Positions 9,746-18,340 of a DNA stretch of 64,000 nt are shown here, in pieces. A program made the position numbers and the translations under genes. The notes under the pieces were generated by a model. That model was not told the origin of the DNA. It did no database searches and saw only the letters and a program-made list of their open reading frames with translations. The DNA comes from Paracoccus versutus (lineage in GTDB: Bacteria; Pseudomonadota; Alphaproteobacteria; Rhodobacterales; Rhodobacteraceae): NCBI RefSeq assembly GCF_000763885.1, contig NZ_JRKO01000026.1:1-64000 (forward strand), read 5' to 3'. The first letter of the stretch is position 1; each line of letters opens with the position of its first letter.

Positions 9746-12070
9746 CTAATAGGCCGCGCTGCCGGTGCCGGCGGGAAGCGCGCCATAGGGCAGCCAGACG
9801 GTCTTGGTCCGGCTGGCGGCGCGCAGGAACTCGCGGCCCTGCGCCTGCGGATCGCTCCAGTCGCGCGGCGCCGGGGTCCAGACCGGGATCAGGGTCTCGG
9901 CCGCGGCGCGCTGCACCTCGGCCAGCCCCTCGCCCTGGCCGGCATGCCAGATCGCCGAGACGCCGTCATGGCCGGCCAGCGCCCGCGCCAGTTCGTCACG
10001 CGGGCCGGTGACGATATTGACCACGCCGCCCGGCACGTCCGAACAGGCCAGCACCTGCGCCAGCGTCAGCGCCGCCATCGGTCGGTCCTGCGACGGGATC
10101 GCCACCACCGCATTGCCCATGGCGATGGCCGGCAGCACCAGCGCCATGAAGCCCGCCAGCGGCGCGGCCGTGGGTGCGACCAGCCCCATGACGCCATGCG
10201 GCTCGGGCTGGACGTGGCACAGGTGGCCGGGCTTGGCCGAAACCGTGGCGCCGTCGTATTTGTCGGCGAAACCGGCATAGAAGAAGCAGCGGCGGATCGC
10301 CGCATCGACTTCGGCCGGGCTGGCATAGCCGGCGAATTCGGCGCGGCGCTGCGCCAGGTTCTCGGCCAGGAAATACAGCACCTGCGCGCGGCCGTGGCCG
10401 CCCAGACCCTGCCATTTCGCCAAGGCCCCTTGCGCCGCTTCGACCGCGTTGCGGATGTCCTTGCGGTTGCCCAGGGGCACCAGTTCGTCCTGCGCCGCAT
10501 AGCTGGCGCCGCCGTCCGGGCGCTTCTGCGCGCCGCCGATGTAAAGCTTGACCGTGCGGTCGATCTCGGGCGCCTCGGCCGGGGCGATTTCCGACGGCGC
10601 CGGGTCGCGCTGCGCGGCGACCGGGGCGGCCAGATAGTCCAGCATCCCCTCGCGCCCGCCCTCGCGGCCATAGCCCGAATCGCGCAGGCCGCCAAAGGGC
10701 GCGGCGGCGTCGAAGAGATTGGCGCAATTCACCCAGACCACGCCCGCCTTGATCCGCGCCGCCATGTCGGTGGCCACAGTCGCGCTTTCCGACCAGACCG
10801 AGGCCGCCAGCCCATAGAGGGTATTGTTGGCCAGGTCCGCCGCCTCGTCCGGGGTGCGGAAGGTCGAGAGCGTGGCGATGGGGCCGAAGATCTCCTCGAC
10901 CATGCCGGGATTGGCGGGGGCGATGTTTCGCAGATAGCCCGGCGCGATGAAGCAGCCCGGCGCCGCGGCGCCGCCGACCAGTTCCGCCCCGGCGGCGGTC
11001 GCGCGGTCCAGGATGCGCAGGATGCGGTCCTTTTGCACCGGATCGACGATGGCGCCGACATCGGTGGACTTGTCGAGCGGCGCGCCCAGCCGCAGCTTGC
11101 CCATCCGCGCCCGCAACAGCGCCTCGAACCGCGCGGCGACCGATTCGGCGACCAGGATGCGCGAGCCGGCGCAGCAGACCTCGCCCTGGTTGAACCAGAC
11201 CCCTTCGACCACGCCCTCGACCGCGGCGTCCAGGTCGGCGTCCTCCATGACCACGAAAGGCGACTTGCCGCCCAGTTCCAGCGTCAGCCGCTTGCCCGAG
11301 CCGGCGGTGGCGCGGGCGATGCCGCGCCCGACCTCGGTCGAGCCGGTGAAGGCGATCTTGTCTACCGGGGCCTGAACCAGCGCCGCGCCGGTTTCGCCAT
11401 CGCCGGTGACGATGTTCACCACCCCGGCGGGCAGGCCGACATGGGCGCAGATCTCGGCGAATGCCAGCGCGGTCAGCGGCGTGTATTCGGCAGGCTTCAG
11501 CACCACGCAATTGCCGGCGGCCAGGGCCGGCGCCACCTTCCAGGCCAGCATCAGCAGCGGAAAGTTCCAGGGGATGATCTGGCCGCAGACGCCCAAGGCG
11601 GCATGGCCGGGAAACTCGGTCTCGGCCAGTTCGGCCCAGCCGGCATGGTGGTAGAAATGCCGCACCACCAGCGGCACGTCGATGTCGCGGCTTTCGCGGA
11701 TCGGCTTGCCGTTGTCCAGGCTCTCCAGCACCGCAAGGAAACGCTCGCGCTTCTGGATGGTGCGGGCGATGGCATAGAGAAAGCGCGCCCGGTCGTGCCC
11801 CGGCATGGCGCCCCAGCTGCGCTGCGCCCGGCGGGCGGCGCGCACCGCCTTGGCGATGTCGCGGGCGGTGCCCTGCGTGACCTGCGCCAGTTCCTCGCCA
11901 CTCGAGGGATCGCGGCTGGCGAAGGTCTCGCCCGGCCTGGTGAACCGCCCGGCGATGAAATGGCCGAAGCTGCCGCGTTCGCGCAGCCAATCGCGGACGG
12001 CCGAGGCGTCCTCGGGCGCGGGACCGTATTCCATGCTTTCCATGATCTCGCTTACCTTCGGCATCATCAC
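9746..12070 (-). CDS. Double-domain aldehyde dehydrogenase
   Basis: The product is 774 residues, about one and a half times a normal aldehyde dehydrogenase. Domain 1 (~residues 30–490) is complete: IIPWNFPLLML, GFTGSTEVG-type FTGSTEVGRGI, the catalytic glutamate in LELGGKSP and the catalytic cysteine in NQGEVCCAGSR. Domain 2 (~510–770) repeats the nucleotide-binding part but lacks both the ELGG and the catalytic cysteine, so it looks structural. It overlaps deoC; GTG at 12070 or either of the two ATG codons that follow could be the start. DeoC yields acetaldehyde, so oxidation of acetaldehyde to acetate is the likely job. The MITE-like element sits just after the stop. Confidence 0.85.
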   Translation of the reverse strand: MMMPKVSEIMESMEYGPAPEDASAVRDWLRERGSFGHFIAGRFTRPGETFASRDPSSGEELAQVTQGTARDIAKAVRAARRAQRSWGAMPGHDRARFLYAIARTIQKRERFLAVLESLDNGKPIRESRDIDVPLVVRHFYHHAGWAELAETEFPGHAALGVCGQIIPWNFPLLMLAWKVAPALAAGNCVVLKPAEYTPLTALAFAEICAHVGLPAGVVNIVTGDGETGAALVQAPVDKIAFTGSTEVGRGIARATAGSGKRLTLELGGKSPFVVMEDADLDAAVEGVVEGVWFNQGEVCCAGSRILVAESVAARFEALLRARMGKLRLGAPLDKSTDVGAIVDPVQKDRILRILDRATAAGAELVGGAAAPGCFIAPGYLRNIAPANPGMVEEIFGPIATLSTFRTPDEAADLANNTLYGLAASVWSESATVATDMAARIKAGVVWVNCANLFDAAAPFGGLRDSGYGREGGREGMLDYLAAPVAAQRDPAPSEIAPAEAPEIDRTVKLYIGGAQKRPDGGASYAAQDELVPLGNRKDIRNAVEAAQGALAKWQGLGGHGRAQVLYFLAENLAQRRAEFAGYASPAEVDAAIRRCFFYAGFADKYDGATVSAKPGHLCHVQPEPHGVMGLVAPTAAPLAGFMALVLPAIAMGNAVVAIPSQDRPMAALTLAQVLACSDVPGGVVNIVTGPRDELARALAGHDGVSAIWHAGQGEGLAEVQRAAAETLIPVWTPAPRDWSDPQAQGREFLRAASRTKTVWLPYGALPAGTGSAAY

Positions 12071-13011
12071 CCCGCGGCCAGACGATGGGCGGCTGCATAG
12101 CGCCCGGTGACGTGATGGGAAACCTGCCGCTCGATGTCAGAGAGCAGCGAACTGGCACCGATGCGGAAAAGGCTCGGGTCCAGCCAGTCGCGGCCCAGCT
12201 CCTCGGCCATCAGCACCTGCCAGTTCAGCGCGTCCTTGGCCGTCTTCAGCCCGCCCGCCGGCTTGAAGCCGACGGCGAAGCCGGTCCGGTCGCGATAGTC
12301 GCGGATCGCCCGCAGCATGACCAGCGACACCGGCAGCGTGGCGTTCACCGGCTCCTTCCCGGTCGAGGTCTTGATGAAATCGGCGCCGGCCTGCATGGCG
12401 ACATGGCTGGCCCTGGCGACATTGGTCAGGGTCTTCAGCTCGCCCGTCGCCAGGATCGCCTTCATCCGGGCCGCGCCGCAAGCCTCGCGCATCTCGCAGA
12501 TCTCGTCGTAAAGCGCCGCCCATTCGCCGCGCAGCACCAGCGCGCGGGAAATCACGATGTCGATCTCGTCCGCGCCCTGGTCCAGCGCATAGCGGATCTC
12601 GGCCAGCCGCAGGTCGAGCGGCATCAGCCCGGCAGGAAAGCCGGTCGCGACCGAGGCGACGGGGATCGCGCTGCCCCGCAGCGCCCGTTTCGCCGCCGCC
12701 ACCATGGTCGGATAGACGCAGACCGCGCCGGTAGTCAGGTGATCGACCCCCAGCGCCGCCAACTGGCCGGCATCGACCGGCTGGCGCGCCTTGGCGCAAA
12801 GCCGCGCCACGCGGTCGGGCGTATCGTCGCCCGCCAGCGTGGTCAGGTCGATGCAGCGCACCGCGTTCAGAAGCCAGGCCGCCTGCCATTCCTTTTTCAG
12901 GCTGCGGCGCGCGGTCAGGCTCGCGGCGCGGCGCTCGGCCGCCGGGGTGTTGACCTGGATGTTCTCTAACCAGTCGAGGCGAAAATCGGTGCCGGGGTTC
13001 TTGCGCTCCAT
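12067..13011 (-). CDS. deoC: Deoxyribose-phosphate aldolase
   Basis: This 314-residue DeoC shows DLTTLAGDDT, a class I aldolase barrel, EIDIVISRAL, KAILATGEL and the Schiff-base lysine in GADFIKTSTGK. It cleaves 2-deoxyribose 5-phosphate to glyceraldehyde 3-phosphate and acetaldehyde in deoxynucleoside catabolism. Its stop overlaps the aldehyde dehydrogenase start, which gives a two-step route that removes the acetaldehyde. The N-terminal ~45-residue extension is common in longer alphaproteobacterial DeoC proteins. The DUF1523 gene lies 3 bp upstream of the start and may be in the same transcript. Confidence 0.93.
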   Translation of the reverse strand: MERKNPGTDFRLDWLENIQVNTPAAERRAASLTARRSLKKEWQAAWLLNAVRCIDLTTLAGDDTPDRVARLCAKARQPVDAGQLAALGVDHLTTGAVCVYPTMVAAAKRALRGSAIPVASVATGFPAGLMPLDLRLAEIRYALDQGADEIDIVISRALVLRGEWAALYDEICEMREACGAARMKAILATGELKTLTNVARASHVAMQAGADFIKTSTGKEPVNATLPVSLVMLRAIRDYRDRTGFAVGFKPAGGLKTAKDALNWQVLMAEELGRDWLDPSLFRIGASSLLSDIERQVSHHVTGRYAAAHRLAAG

Positions 13012-13014
13012 CGC

Positions 13015-13674
13015 TCAGCGCCCCCGCAGCCCGTCCCACCAGCGCCGCATCCGCCCGCGTGCCCGGTCGCGCGCCGCGTCGGCGCGGGCGTCGAGCCGGT
13101 CCCATGCCTCGTCAGCCGAACGCACGGCCGGGTCGATGGTGCGCTCGCGGAACTGGTTCCACATCCGCCAAAGCAGGAACAGCAGCGCCCCCAGGATCAG
13201 CAGGATGATCTGTGCCGCCCAGTTGAAGGGCTTCACCTCGGGCCCCGCCACCGGCTTGATCGAGATGGCGTTGGGATAGACCGAGAGCCAGGCGATGCGC
13301 CAGCCGTATGAGGTCACGCTGACCCATTCCGGGCTCGCCGCGGTCGAGCGCAGGTCGGTCGCCTGCGCATGCAGGTTCGAGCTGTCGTATTTGAAATAGG
13401 GTGGCCAGATCCAGCCGGTATCCTCGTTGCGATAGACATGGGGCTTGCCGTTCGGGCGCACCGTGTCGATGAAGCGCACGTCGCGCTGGCCTTGGGCGTT
13501 CTGCACCGTGCCGGTATCGGGCGAGGCATAGAAGAACGCATTGGCGCCGATGTCGGTCAGCCGGTTGTAGGTGTTGGTGATGCGGACCGTCTGCTTCGAG
13601 GGCAGCGTGTAGTCCAGAAACAGAAAGACCACGATCCCGAAGATCACCCCAAGGACGGTCAGGAACCAGCGCAT
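13015..13674 (-). CDS. DUF1523 membrane protein
   Basis: This 219-residue protein has an N-terminal membrane segment (residues ~4–22), a conserved extracytoplasmic region typical of DUF1523 (VRITNTYNRL, FIDTVRPNGKPHVYRNEDTG, WPPYFKYDSSNL, VSVTSYGWRI) and a second segment near residues 152–170. A highly charged arginine-rich tail follows (RARGRMRRWWDGLRGR). DUF1523 is nearly restricted to Rhodobacterales and relatives. Function unknown. It sits between deoC and a small membrane protein, all on the minus strand. Confidence 0.8.
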   Translation of the reverse strand: MRWFLTVLGVIFGIVVFLFLDYTLPSKQTVRITNTYNRLTDIGANAFFYASPDTGTVQNAQGQRDVRFIDTVRPNGKPHVYRNEDTGWIWPPYFKYDSSNLHAQATDLRSTAASPEWVSVTSYGWRIAWLSVYPNAISIKPVAGPEVKPFNWAAQIILLILGALLFLLWRMWNQFRERTIDPAVRSADEAWDRLDARADAARDRARGRMRRWWDGLRGR

Positions 13675-13684
13675 CGGCGCCCCC

Positions 13685-13966
13685 TCAATAGTAGTTCACG
13701 ATCACGATGATCACGATGATCGCGACCACCGGCAGGACCAGCACCAGCAGGGCAAGCCGCCCCCGCAGGGTCTTGCTGAAGCCCACCATCGAACGCCGCA
13801 CGAACTCGGCGCGTTCCGGGGACAGGCCCGCGCGCTCGGGATGGCGGCGATCCCATTCCTTTTCAAGCTCCTCGCGGCGCAGGCTGCGGATATAGGTTCC
13901 GATGAGCAGGTAAAAGACCAGCTCGACAAGCAGGACCATGCCGATCAGGCGAAGAAAGGCGATCAT
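13685..13966 (-). CDS. Small two-helix membrane protein
   Basis: The product is 93 residues: a hydrophobic helix at ~3–24 (GMVLLVELVFYLLIG), a charged middle with REELEKEWDRRHPE, and a C-terminal helix at ~70–90 ending in VNYY. It is not a family I can name with certainty. It ends 10 bp before the DUF1523 gene and reads in the same direction, so the two are probably co-transcribed. The charged DRRHP motif suggests a cation-exporter accessory or scaffold-like role, but this is a guess. Confidence 0.65.
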   Translation of the reverse strand: MIAFLRLIGMVLLVELVFYLLIGTYIRSLRREELEKEWDRRHPERAGLSPERAEFVRRSMVGFSKTLRGRLALLVLVLPVVAIIVIIVIVNYY

Positions 13967-14070
13967 CGGGCAGACCCTGGTTGCGAAAAGCCAGCCCCAT
14001 GGAAGGCCGGCGCGCTGCGACTGTCAATGACCCCATTGCCGCGCCGCCGCGCCCGGCCTAGCCTTGCGCC

Positions 14071-15339
14071 ATGGACGCCCTTGCCCTCGAGATCGAAAAC
14101 CGCCGCGACGACCTGGTCCGCCTGACCCAGGATCTGATCCGCATCCCGACGCTGAACCCGCCGGGCCGCAACTATCGCGAGATCTGCGAATACCTGCAGG
14201 CGCGGCTGGCGCCCCAGGGCTGGGCCTGCGAACTGGTCCGCGCCCATGGCGCGCCCGGCGACAGCGAGGCCTTTCCGCGCTGGAACCTGGTCGCCCGCCA
14301 CCGCGGCGGCCCGCCCGGCGAATGCGTGCATTTCAACAGCCATCACGACGTGGTCGAGGTCGGCCACGGCTGGAGCCGCGATCCCTTCGCCGCGGAACTG
14401 GACGGCGGCCGCATCTACGGCCGCGGCGCCTGCGACATGAAGGGGGGCTTGGCCTCCAGCATCATCGCCGCGGAGGCCTTCGTGGCGCTCTACCCCGGCC
14501 ATCCCGGCCAGATCGAGATCAGCGCCACCGCGGACGAGGAATCGGGCGGCTTCGGCGGCGTGGCCTACCTGGCCGAACAGGGCGCCTTCGCCCATGTCGG
14601 CCATGTCATCATCCCCGAGCCGCTGCACAAGGACCGCATCTGCCTGGGCCATCGCGGCGTCTGGTGGGCCGAGATCGAGACGCATGGCCGCATCGCCCAC
14701 GGCTCGATGCCCTTCCTGGGCGACAGCGCCATTCGCCACATGGGCGCGGTGCTGGAGGAAATGGAGCGCACGCTGTTCCCGCTGCTGATGACCAAGCGCA
14801 CCGAGATGCCGGTGATCCCCGAAGGGGCGCGGAACTCGACGCTGAACATCAACTCGATCCATGGCGGCGAGCCGGATCTCGGCCCGGATTTCACCGGCCT
14901 GCCCGCGCCCTGCGTCGCCGACCGCTGCCGCATCACCATCGACCGCCGCTTCCTGATCGAAGAGGAACTGTCCGAGGTGAAACGCGAGGTCACGGCGCTG
15001 CTGGAAAAGGTCAAGGCGGCGCGCCCCGGTTTCACCTACGAGATCCGCGACCTCTTCGAGGTGGTCCCCAGCATGACCGACCGCGAGGCGCCGGTGGTGC
15101 GCTCGACCGCCACCGCCATCCGGCGGGTGCTGGGCCGCGAGGCGGGCTATGTCGTCAGCCCCGGCACCTACGACCAGAAGCATATCGACCGCATCGGCAA
15201 GCTGCAGAACTGCATCGCCTACGGGCCGGGCGTGCTGGACCTGGCGCATCAGCCCGACGAATGGGTGGGCGTGCAGGACATGCAGGATTCCGCCCGCGTC
15301 ATGGCGCTGGTGCTGGACGACATCCTGCGCGGCGCTTAG
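14071..15339 (+). CDS. M20 family deacylase (ArgE/DapE-like)
   Basis: This 422-residue metallopeptidase has the M20 motifs in order: FNSHHDVVEVG with the first metal ligand, GRGACDMKGG with the bridging aspartate, and ADEESGGFGG with the catalytic and ligand glutamates. The dimerisation domain contains AHGSMPFLGDSA, and a late PGTYDQKHI provides the final histidine. It resembles acetylornithine deacetylase and succinyl-diaminopimelate desuccinylase, but the exact acyl-amino-acid substrate cannot be read from sequence. It starts 104 bp from the divergent small membrane gene. Confidence 0.85.
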   Translation: MDALALEIENRRDDLVRLTQDLIRIPTLNPPGRNYREICEYLQARLAPQGWACELVRAHGAPGDSEAFPRWNLVARHRGGPPGECVHFNSHHDVVEVGHGWSRDPFAAELDGGRIYGRGACDMKGGLASSIIAAEAFVALYPGHPGQIEISATADEESGGFGGVAYLAEQGAFAHVGHVIIPEPLHKDRICLGHRGVWWAEIETHGRIAHGSMPFLGDSAIRHMGAVLEEMERTLFPLLMTKRTEMPVIPEGARNSTLNINSIHGGEPDLGPDFTGLPAPCVADRCRITIDRRFLIEEELSEVKREVTALLEKVKAARPGFTYEIRDLFEVVPSMTDREAPVVRSTATAIRRVLGREAGYVVSPGTYDQKHIDRIGKLQNCIAYGPGVLDLAHQPDEWVGVQDMQDSARVMALVLDDILRGA

Positions 15340-15419
15340 GGGATTCCCCCGACGGGCCGCCTGTGGCATGATCCGGCCAAAAGAATGAGCAGCCCAACGA
15401 GCAGCCCCATGGCCCAAGC

Positions 15420-15713
15420 ATGACCCAGCGCCTGTCGATCAGCGCCATCATCTTCTTCGTCGTGATGATCCTCCTGGGCGTCTATTTCGCCTATGCGGCG
15501 GTGCAGGGCCCCTCGGGCATCCTGCGCCGGGTGCAGCTGCAGGCCGAGACGCAGGAACTGGTCCAGCAGCGCGACAAGCTGCAGGCCGAGGTGGACCGGA
15601 TGCGCAACCTGGCGCGGCGGCTGTCGGACGAATACCTCGACATCGACCTGCTGGACGAACGCGCCCGCGACGTGCTGGGCCTGGTGCGCGCCGACGAGAT
15701 CATCATCCGCTGA
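15420..15713 (+). CDS. ftsB: Septum formation initiator FtsB/DivIC family
   Basis: This 97-residue protein has a short cytoplasmic N-terminus, one membrane helix (residues ~8–28), then a periplasmic leucine-zipper coiled coil (QAETQELVQQRDKLQAEVDR) and the DLLDERARDVLG motif of FtsB. FtsB links FtsL and FtsQ in the divisome. The pyruvate dehydrogenase operon downstream is the usual neighbour in alphaproteobacteria. Confidence 0.88.
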   Translation: MTQRLSISAIIFFVVMILLGVYFAYAAVQGPSGILRRVQLQAETQELVQQRDKLQAEVDRMRNLARRLSDEYLDIDLLDERARDVLGLVRADEIIIR

Positions 15714-15744
15714 CGGCCCCCAGGGCCCCCGGCCTCCGGTTTCT

Positions 15745-15779
15745 CCGTTGTCCAAATACCCCTGCGGCCGCGCCGCCGG
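15745..15779 (+). repeat. Dispersed gene-end element, copy 1
   Basis: The stretch CGTTGTCCAAATACCCC followed by TGCGGCCGCGCCGCCGGC matches 32258–32292 with about five differences, and a shorter version (GTCCAAATATCCCG) lies at 19703–19716. All copies lie just after gene ends, here 30 bp past ftsB. This may be a repeated transcription-end or processing element. Confidence 0.6.
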
Positions 15780-15846
15780 CGCGACCGGCGACGGCTGGGG
15801 CAAGCGGCTTTCCGCATCTGCCCTCTGGACGGATGCACAACGCCGG

Positions 15847-15876
15847 TTTACTTCCCCCGAAAGCTTCGCCTAGAAT
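15847..15876 (+). promoter_or_regulatory. Candidate promoter of the pyruvate dehydrogenase operon
   Basis: TTTACT at 15847–15852 and TAGAAT at 15871–15876 are separated by 18 bp and resemble a housekeeping -35/-10 pair. They precede pdhA by ~40 bp, and a strong GAGGAGGAG ribosome binding site lies at 15905–15913. Confidence 0.45.
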
Positions 15877-15917
15877 TAGTTTAACGCTGAACTATCCCCG
15901 CCCCGAGGAGGAGGCCC

Positions 15918-16949
15918 ATGGTCAGAAAGCCCGCAGCCAAGCAAAGCACGCCCAACGTGTCCAAGGATGAGCTGCTCAAATACTACCGCGACATGCTGCT
16001 GATCCGGCGATTCGAGGAAAAGGCCGGCCAGCTTTACGGCATGGGCCTGATCGGCGGCTTCTGCCACCTCTACATCGGCCAGGAAGCCGTCGTCGTCGGC
16101 CTCGAGGCCGCGGCGAAGGAAGGCGACAAGCGCATCACCTCCTACCGCGACCACGGCCACATGCTGGCCTGCGGCATGGAAGCCCGCGGCGTGATGGCCG
16201 AGCTGACCGGCCGCATCGGCGGCTATTCCAAGGGCAAGGGCGGCTCGATGCACATGTTCAGCCGCGAAAAGCATTTCTACGGCGGCCATGGCATCGTCGC
16301 GGCGCAGGTGCCGCTGGGCGCGGGCCTGGCCTTCGCCGACAAGTATCTGGGCAACGACAACGTCACCTTCGTCTATTTCGGCGACGGCGCCTCGAACCAG
16401 GGCCAGGTCTACGAGACCTACAACATGGCCGAGCTGTGGAGCCTGCCCGTCGTCTTCGTCATCGAGAACAACCAATATGCCATGGGCACCTCGATGAAGC
16501 GCTCGACCAAGTCGACCACGCTCTACGGCCGCGGCGAAGCCTTCGGCATCAAGGGCGAACAGGTGGACGGCATGGACGTGCTGGCGGTCCGGGCCGCGGG
16601 CGAAAAGGCGGTGGCGCATTGCCGCGCCGGCAAGGGGCCCTACATCCTGGAGGTCATGACCTATCGCTATCGCGGCCATTCGATGTCCGACCCGGCGAAA
16701 TACCGCACCCGCGAGGAAGTGCAGAAGATGCGCGACGAACGCGACGCCATCGAACATGTGCGCGAACTGCTGCTGCAAGGCCAGCATGCCTCCGAGGACG
16801 ACCTCAAGGCCATCGACAAGGAGATCAAGGACATCGTGAACGATTCCGCCGAGTTCGCCAAGGAAAGCCCCGAGCCGCCGCTGGAGGAGCTCTGGACCGA
16901 CATCTACGCCCAGGACGTGCCGCAGGGCGGCGCGGAACAGAACGCCTGA
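15918..16949 (+). CDS. pdhA: Pyruvate dehydrogenase E1 component, alpha subunit
   Basis: This 343-residue E1-alpha carries the thiamine diphosphate motif from GDG (residues 155–157) to NN (184–185), the GGHGIVAAQVPLGAG segment and the YRGHSMSDPAKYR phosphorylation-loop region. With PdhB it decarboxylates pyruvate and acetylates the lipoyl group of E2. It is the first gene of pdhA-pdhB-pdhC; spacings are 12 and 14 bp, each with a GGGGAGGG-type ribosome binding site. The length is normal for alphaproteobacteria. Confidence 0.96.
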   Translation: MVRKPAAKQSTPNVSKDELLKYYRDMLLIRRFEEKAGQLYGMGLIGGFCHLYIGQEAVVVGLEAAAKEGDKRITSYRDHGHMLACGMEARGVMAELTGRIGGYSKGKGGSMHMFSREKHFYGGHGIVAAQVPLGAGLAFADKYLGNDNVTFVYFGDGASNQGQVYETYNMAELWSLPVVFVIENNQYAMGTSMKRSTKSTTLYGRGEAFGIKGEQVDGMDVLAVRAAGEKAVAHCRAGKGPYILEVMTYRYRGHSMSDPAKYRTREEVQKMRDERDAIEHVRELLLQGQHASEDDLKAIDKEIKDIVNDSAEFAKESPEPPLEELWTDIYAQDVPQGGAEQNA

Positions 16950-16961
16950 GGGGAGGGAACC

Positions 16962-18326
16962 ATGGCAACCGAAATCCTGATGCCCGCCCTGTCGCCGACC
17001 ATGGAGGAAGGCACGCTGGCCAAATGGCTGGTCAAGGAAGGCGATAGCGTGAAATCCGGCGACATCATCGCCGAGATCGAGACCGACAAGGCCACGATGG
17101 AATTCGAGGCGGTCGACGAAGGCATCCTCGGCAAGCTGCTGATCGCCGAGGGCACCCAGGGGGTCAAGGTGAACACCCCCATCGCCGTCCTGGTCGAGGA
17201 AGGCGAATCCGTCGATGCCGCACCCAAGGCCGAGCCCGCGCCCGCCGAGGCCAGGGCCGAGGCTCCGGCCGCCCCCGCGCAGGCCGCGGCCCCCGCGCCG
17301 GCCCCGGTCGCAGACCAGTCGCCCGACTGGCCGGAAGGCACGCCGATGAAGACCATGACCGTGCGCGAAGCCCTGCGCGAGGCCATGGAAGAGGAAATGT
17401 CCGGCGACGAGACCGTCTTTCTGATGGGCGAGGAAGTCGGCGAATACCAGGGCGCCTACAAGATCAGCCAGGGCCTGCTGGACAAGTTCGGGCCCCGCCG
17501 CGTGGTCGATACGCCGATCTCGGAAATCGGCTTCGCCGGCATCGGCACCGGCGCGGCGCTGGCCGGGCTGCGTCCCATCGTCGAGTTCATGACCTTCAAC
17601 TTCGCCATGCAGGCGATCGACCATATCATCAACTCGGCCGCCAAGACGCTTTACATGTCCGGCGGCCAGATGGGCTGCCCGATCGTCTTCCGCGGCCCGA
17701 ACGGCGCCGCCGCCCGCGTGGCGGCCCAGCACAGCCAGGACTATGCCGCCTGGTATGCGCAGATCCCCGGCCTCAAGGTGGTGATGCCCTATTCGGCCGC
17801 CGACGCCAAGGGCCTGCTCAAGACCGCGATCCGCGACCCGAACCCGGTGATCTTCCTGGAAAACGAGATCCTCTACGGCCGCAGCTTCGAGGTGCCGGAC
17901 CTGCAGGATTTCACCATCCCCTTCGGCAAGGCCAAGATCGTGCGCCCCGGCCGCGACGTGACTCTGGTCAGCTTCGGCATCGGCATGGTCCATGCGCTGG
18001 AGGCGGCCGAAAAGCTGGCCGCCGACGGCATCGAGGCCGAGGTGATCGACTTGCGCACCCTGCGCCCGCTCGACTACGGCACGGTTATCGAATCGGTCAA
18101 GCGCACCAACCGCTGCGTGACGGTGGAAGAGGGCTTCCCGGTCGCCTCGATCGGCAACCACCTCTCGGCCCATATCATGGAAAACGCCTTCGACTGGCTC
18201 GACGCGCCGGTGATCAACTGCACCGGCAAGGACGTGCCCATGCCCTATGCCGCGAACCTTGAGAAACACGCGCTGATCACCGCCGCCGAGGTCGTCGAGG
18301 CGGTGAGAAAAGTCACCTATCGCTAA
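16962..18326 (+). CDS. pdhB: Pyruvate dehydrogenase E1 beta subunit with N-terminal lipoyl domain
   Basis: This 454-residue protein fuses a lipoyl domain (residues 1–80, lipoyl lysine 43 in [13 protein letters not shown]) through an Ala/Pro linker (~85–120) to a full E1-beta transketolase-like domain. That domain includes [23 protein letters not shown] and [13 protein letters not shown]. The fusion is typical of several alphaproteobacterial PDH operons and gives the complex extra swinging arms. The lipoyl domain is nearly identical to that of PdhC over its first ~50 residues, indicating a recent shared origin or gene conversion. Confidence 0.96.
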   Translation: MATEILMPALSPTMEEGTLAKWLVKEGDSVKSGDIIAEIETDKATMEFEAVDEGILGKLLIAEGTQGVKVNTPIAVLVEEGESVDAAPKAEPAPAEARAEAPAAPAQAAAPAPAPVADQSPDWPEGTPMKTMTVREALREAMEEEMSGDETVFLMGEEVGEYQGAYKISQGLLDKFGPRRVVDTPISEIGFAGIGTGAALAGLRPIVEFMTFNFAMQAIDHIINSAAKTLYMSGGQMGCPIVFRGPNGAAARVAAQHSQDYAAWYAQIPGLKVVMPYSAADAKGLLKTAIRDPNPVIFLENEILYGRSFEVPDLQDFTIPFGKAKIVRPGRDVTLVSFGIGMVHALEAAEKLAADGIEAEVIDLRTLRPLDYGTVIESVKRTNRCVTVEEGFPVASIGNHLSAHIMENAFDWLDAPVINCTGKDVPMPYAANLEKHALITAAEVVEAVRKVTYR

Positions 18327-18340
18327 GGGGAGGGCAGAAG

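Noticed and set aside
15876..18269. Long minus-strand frame of ~800 codons opposite pdhA and pdhB
   Set aside because: It is antisense to clear pdh genes; long antisense frames are normal in GC-rich DNA and this one has no homology or start signal.
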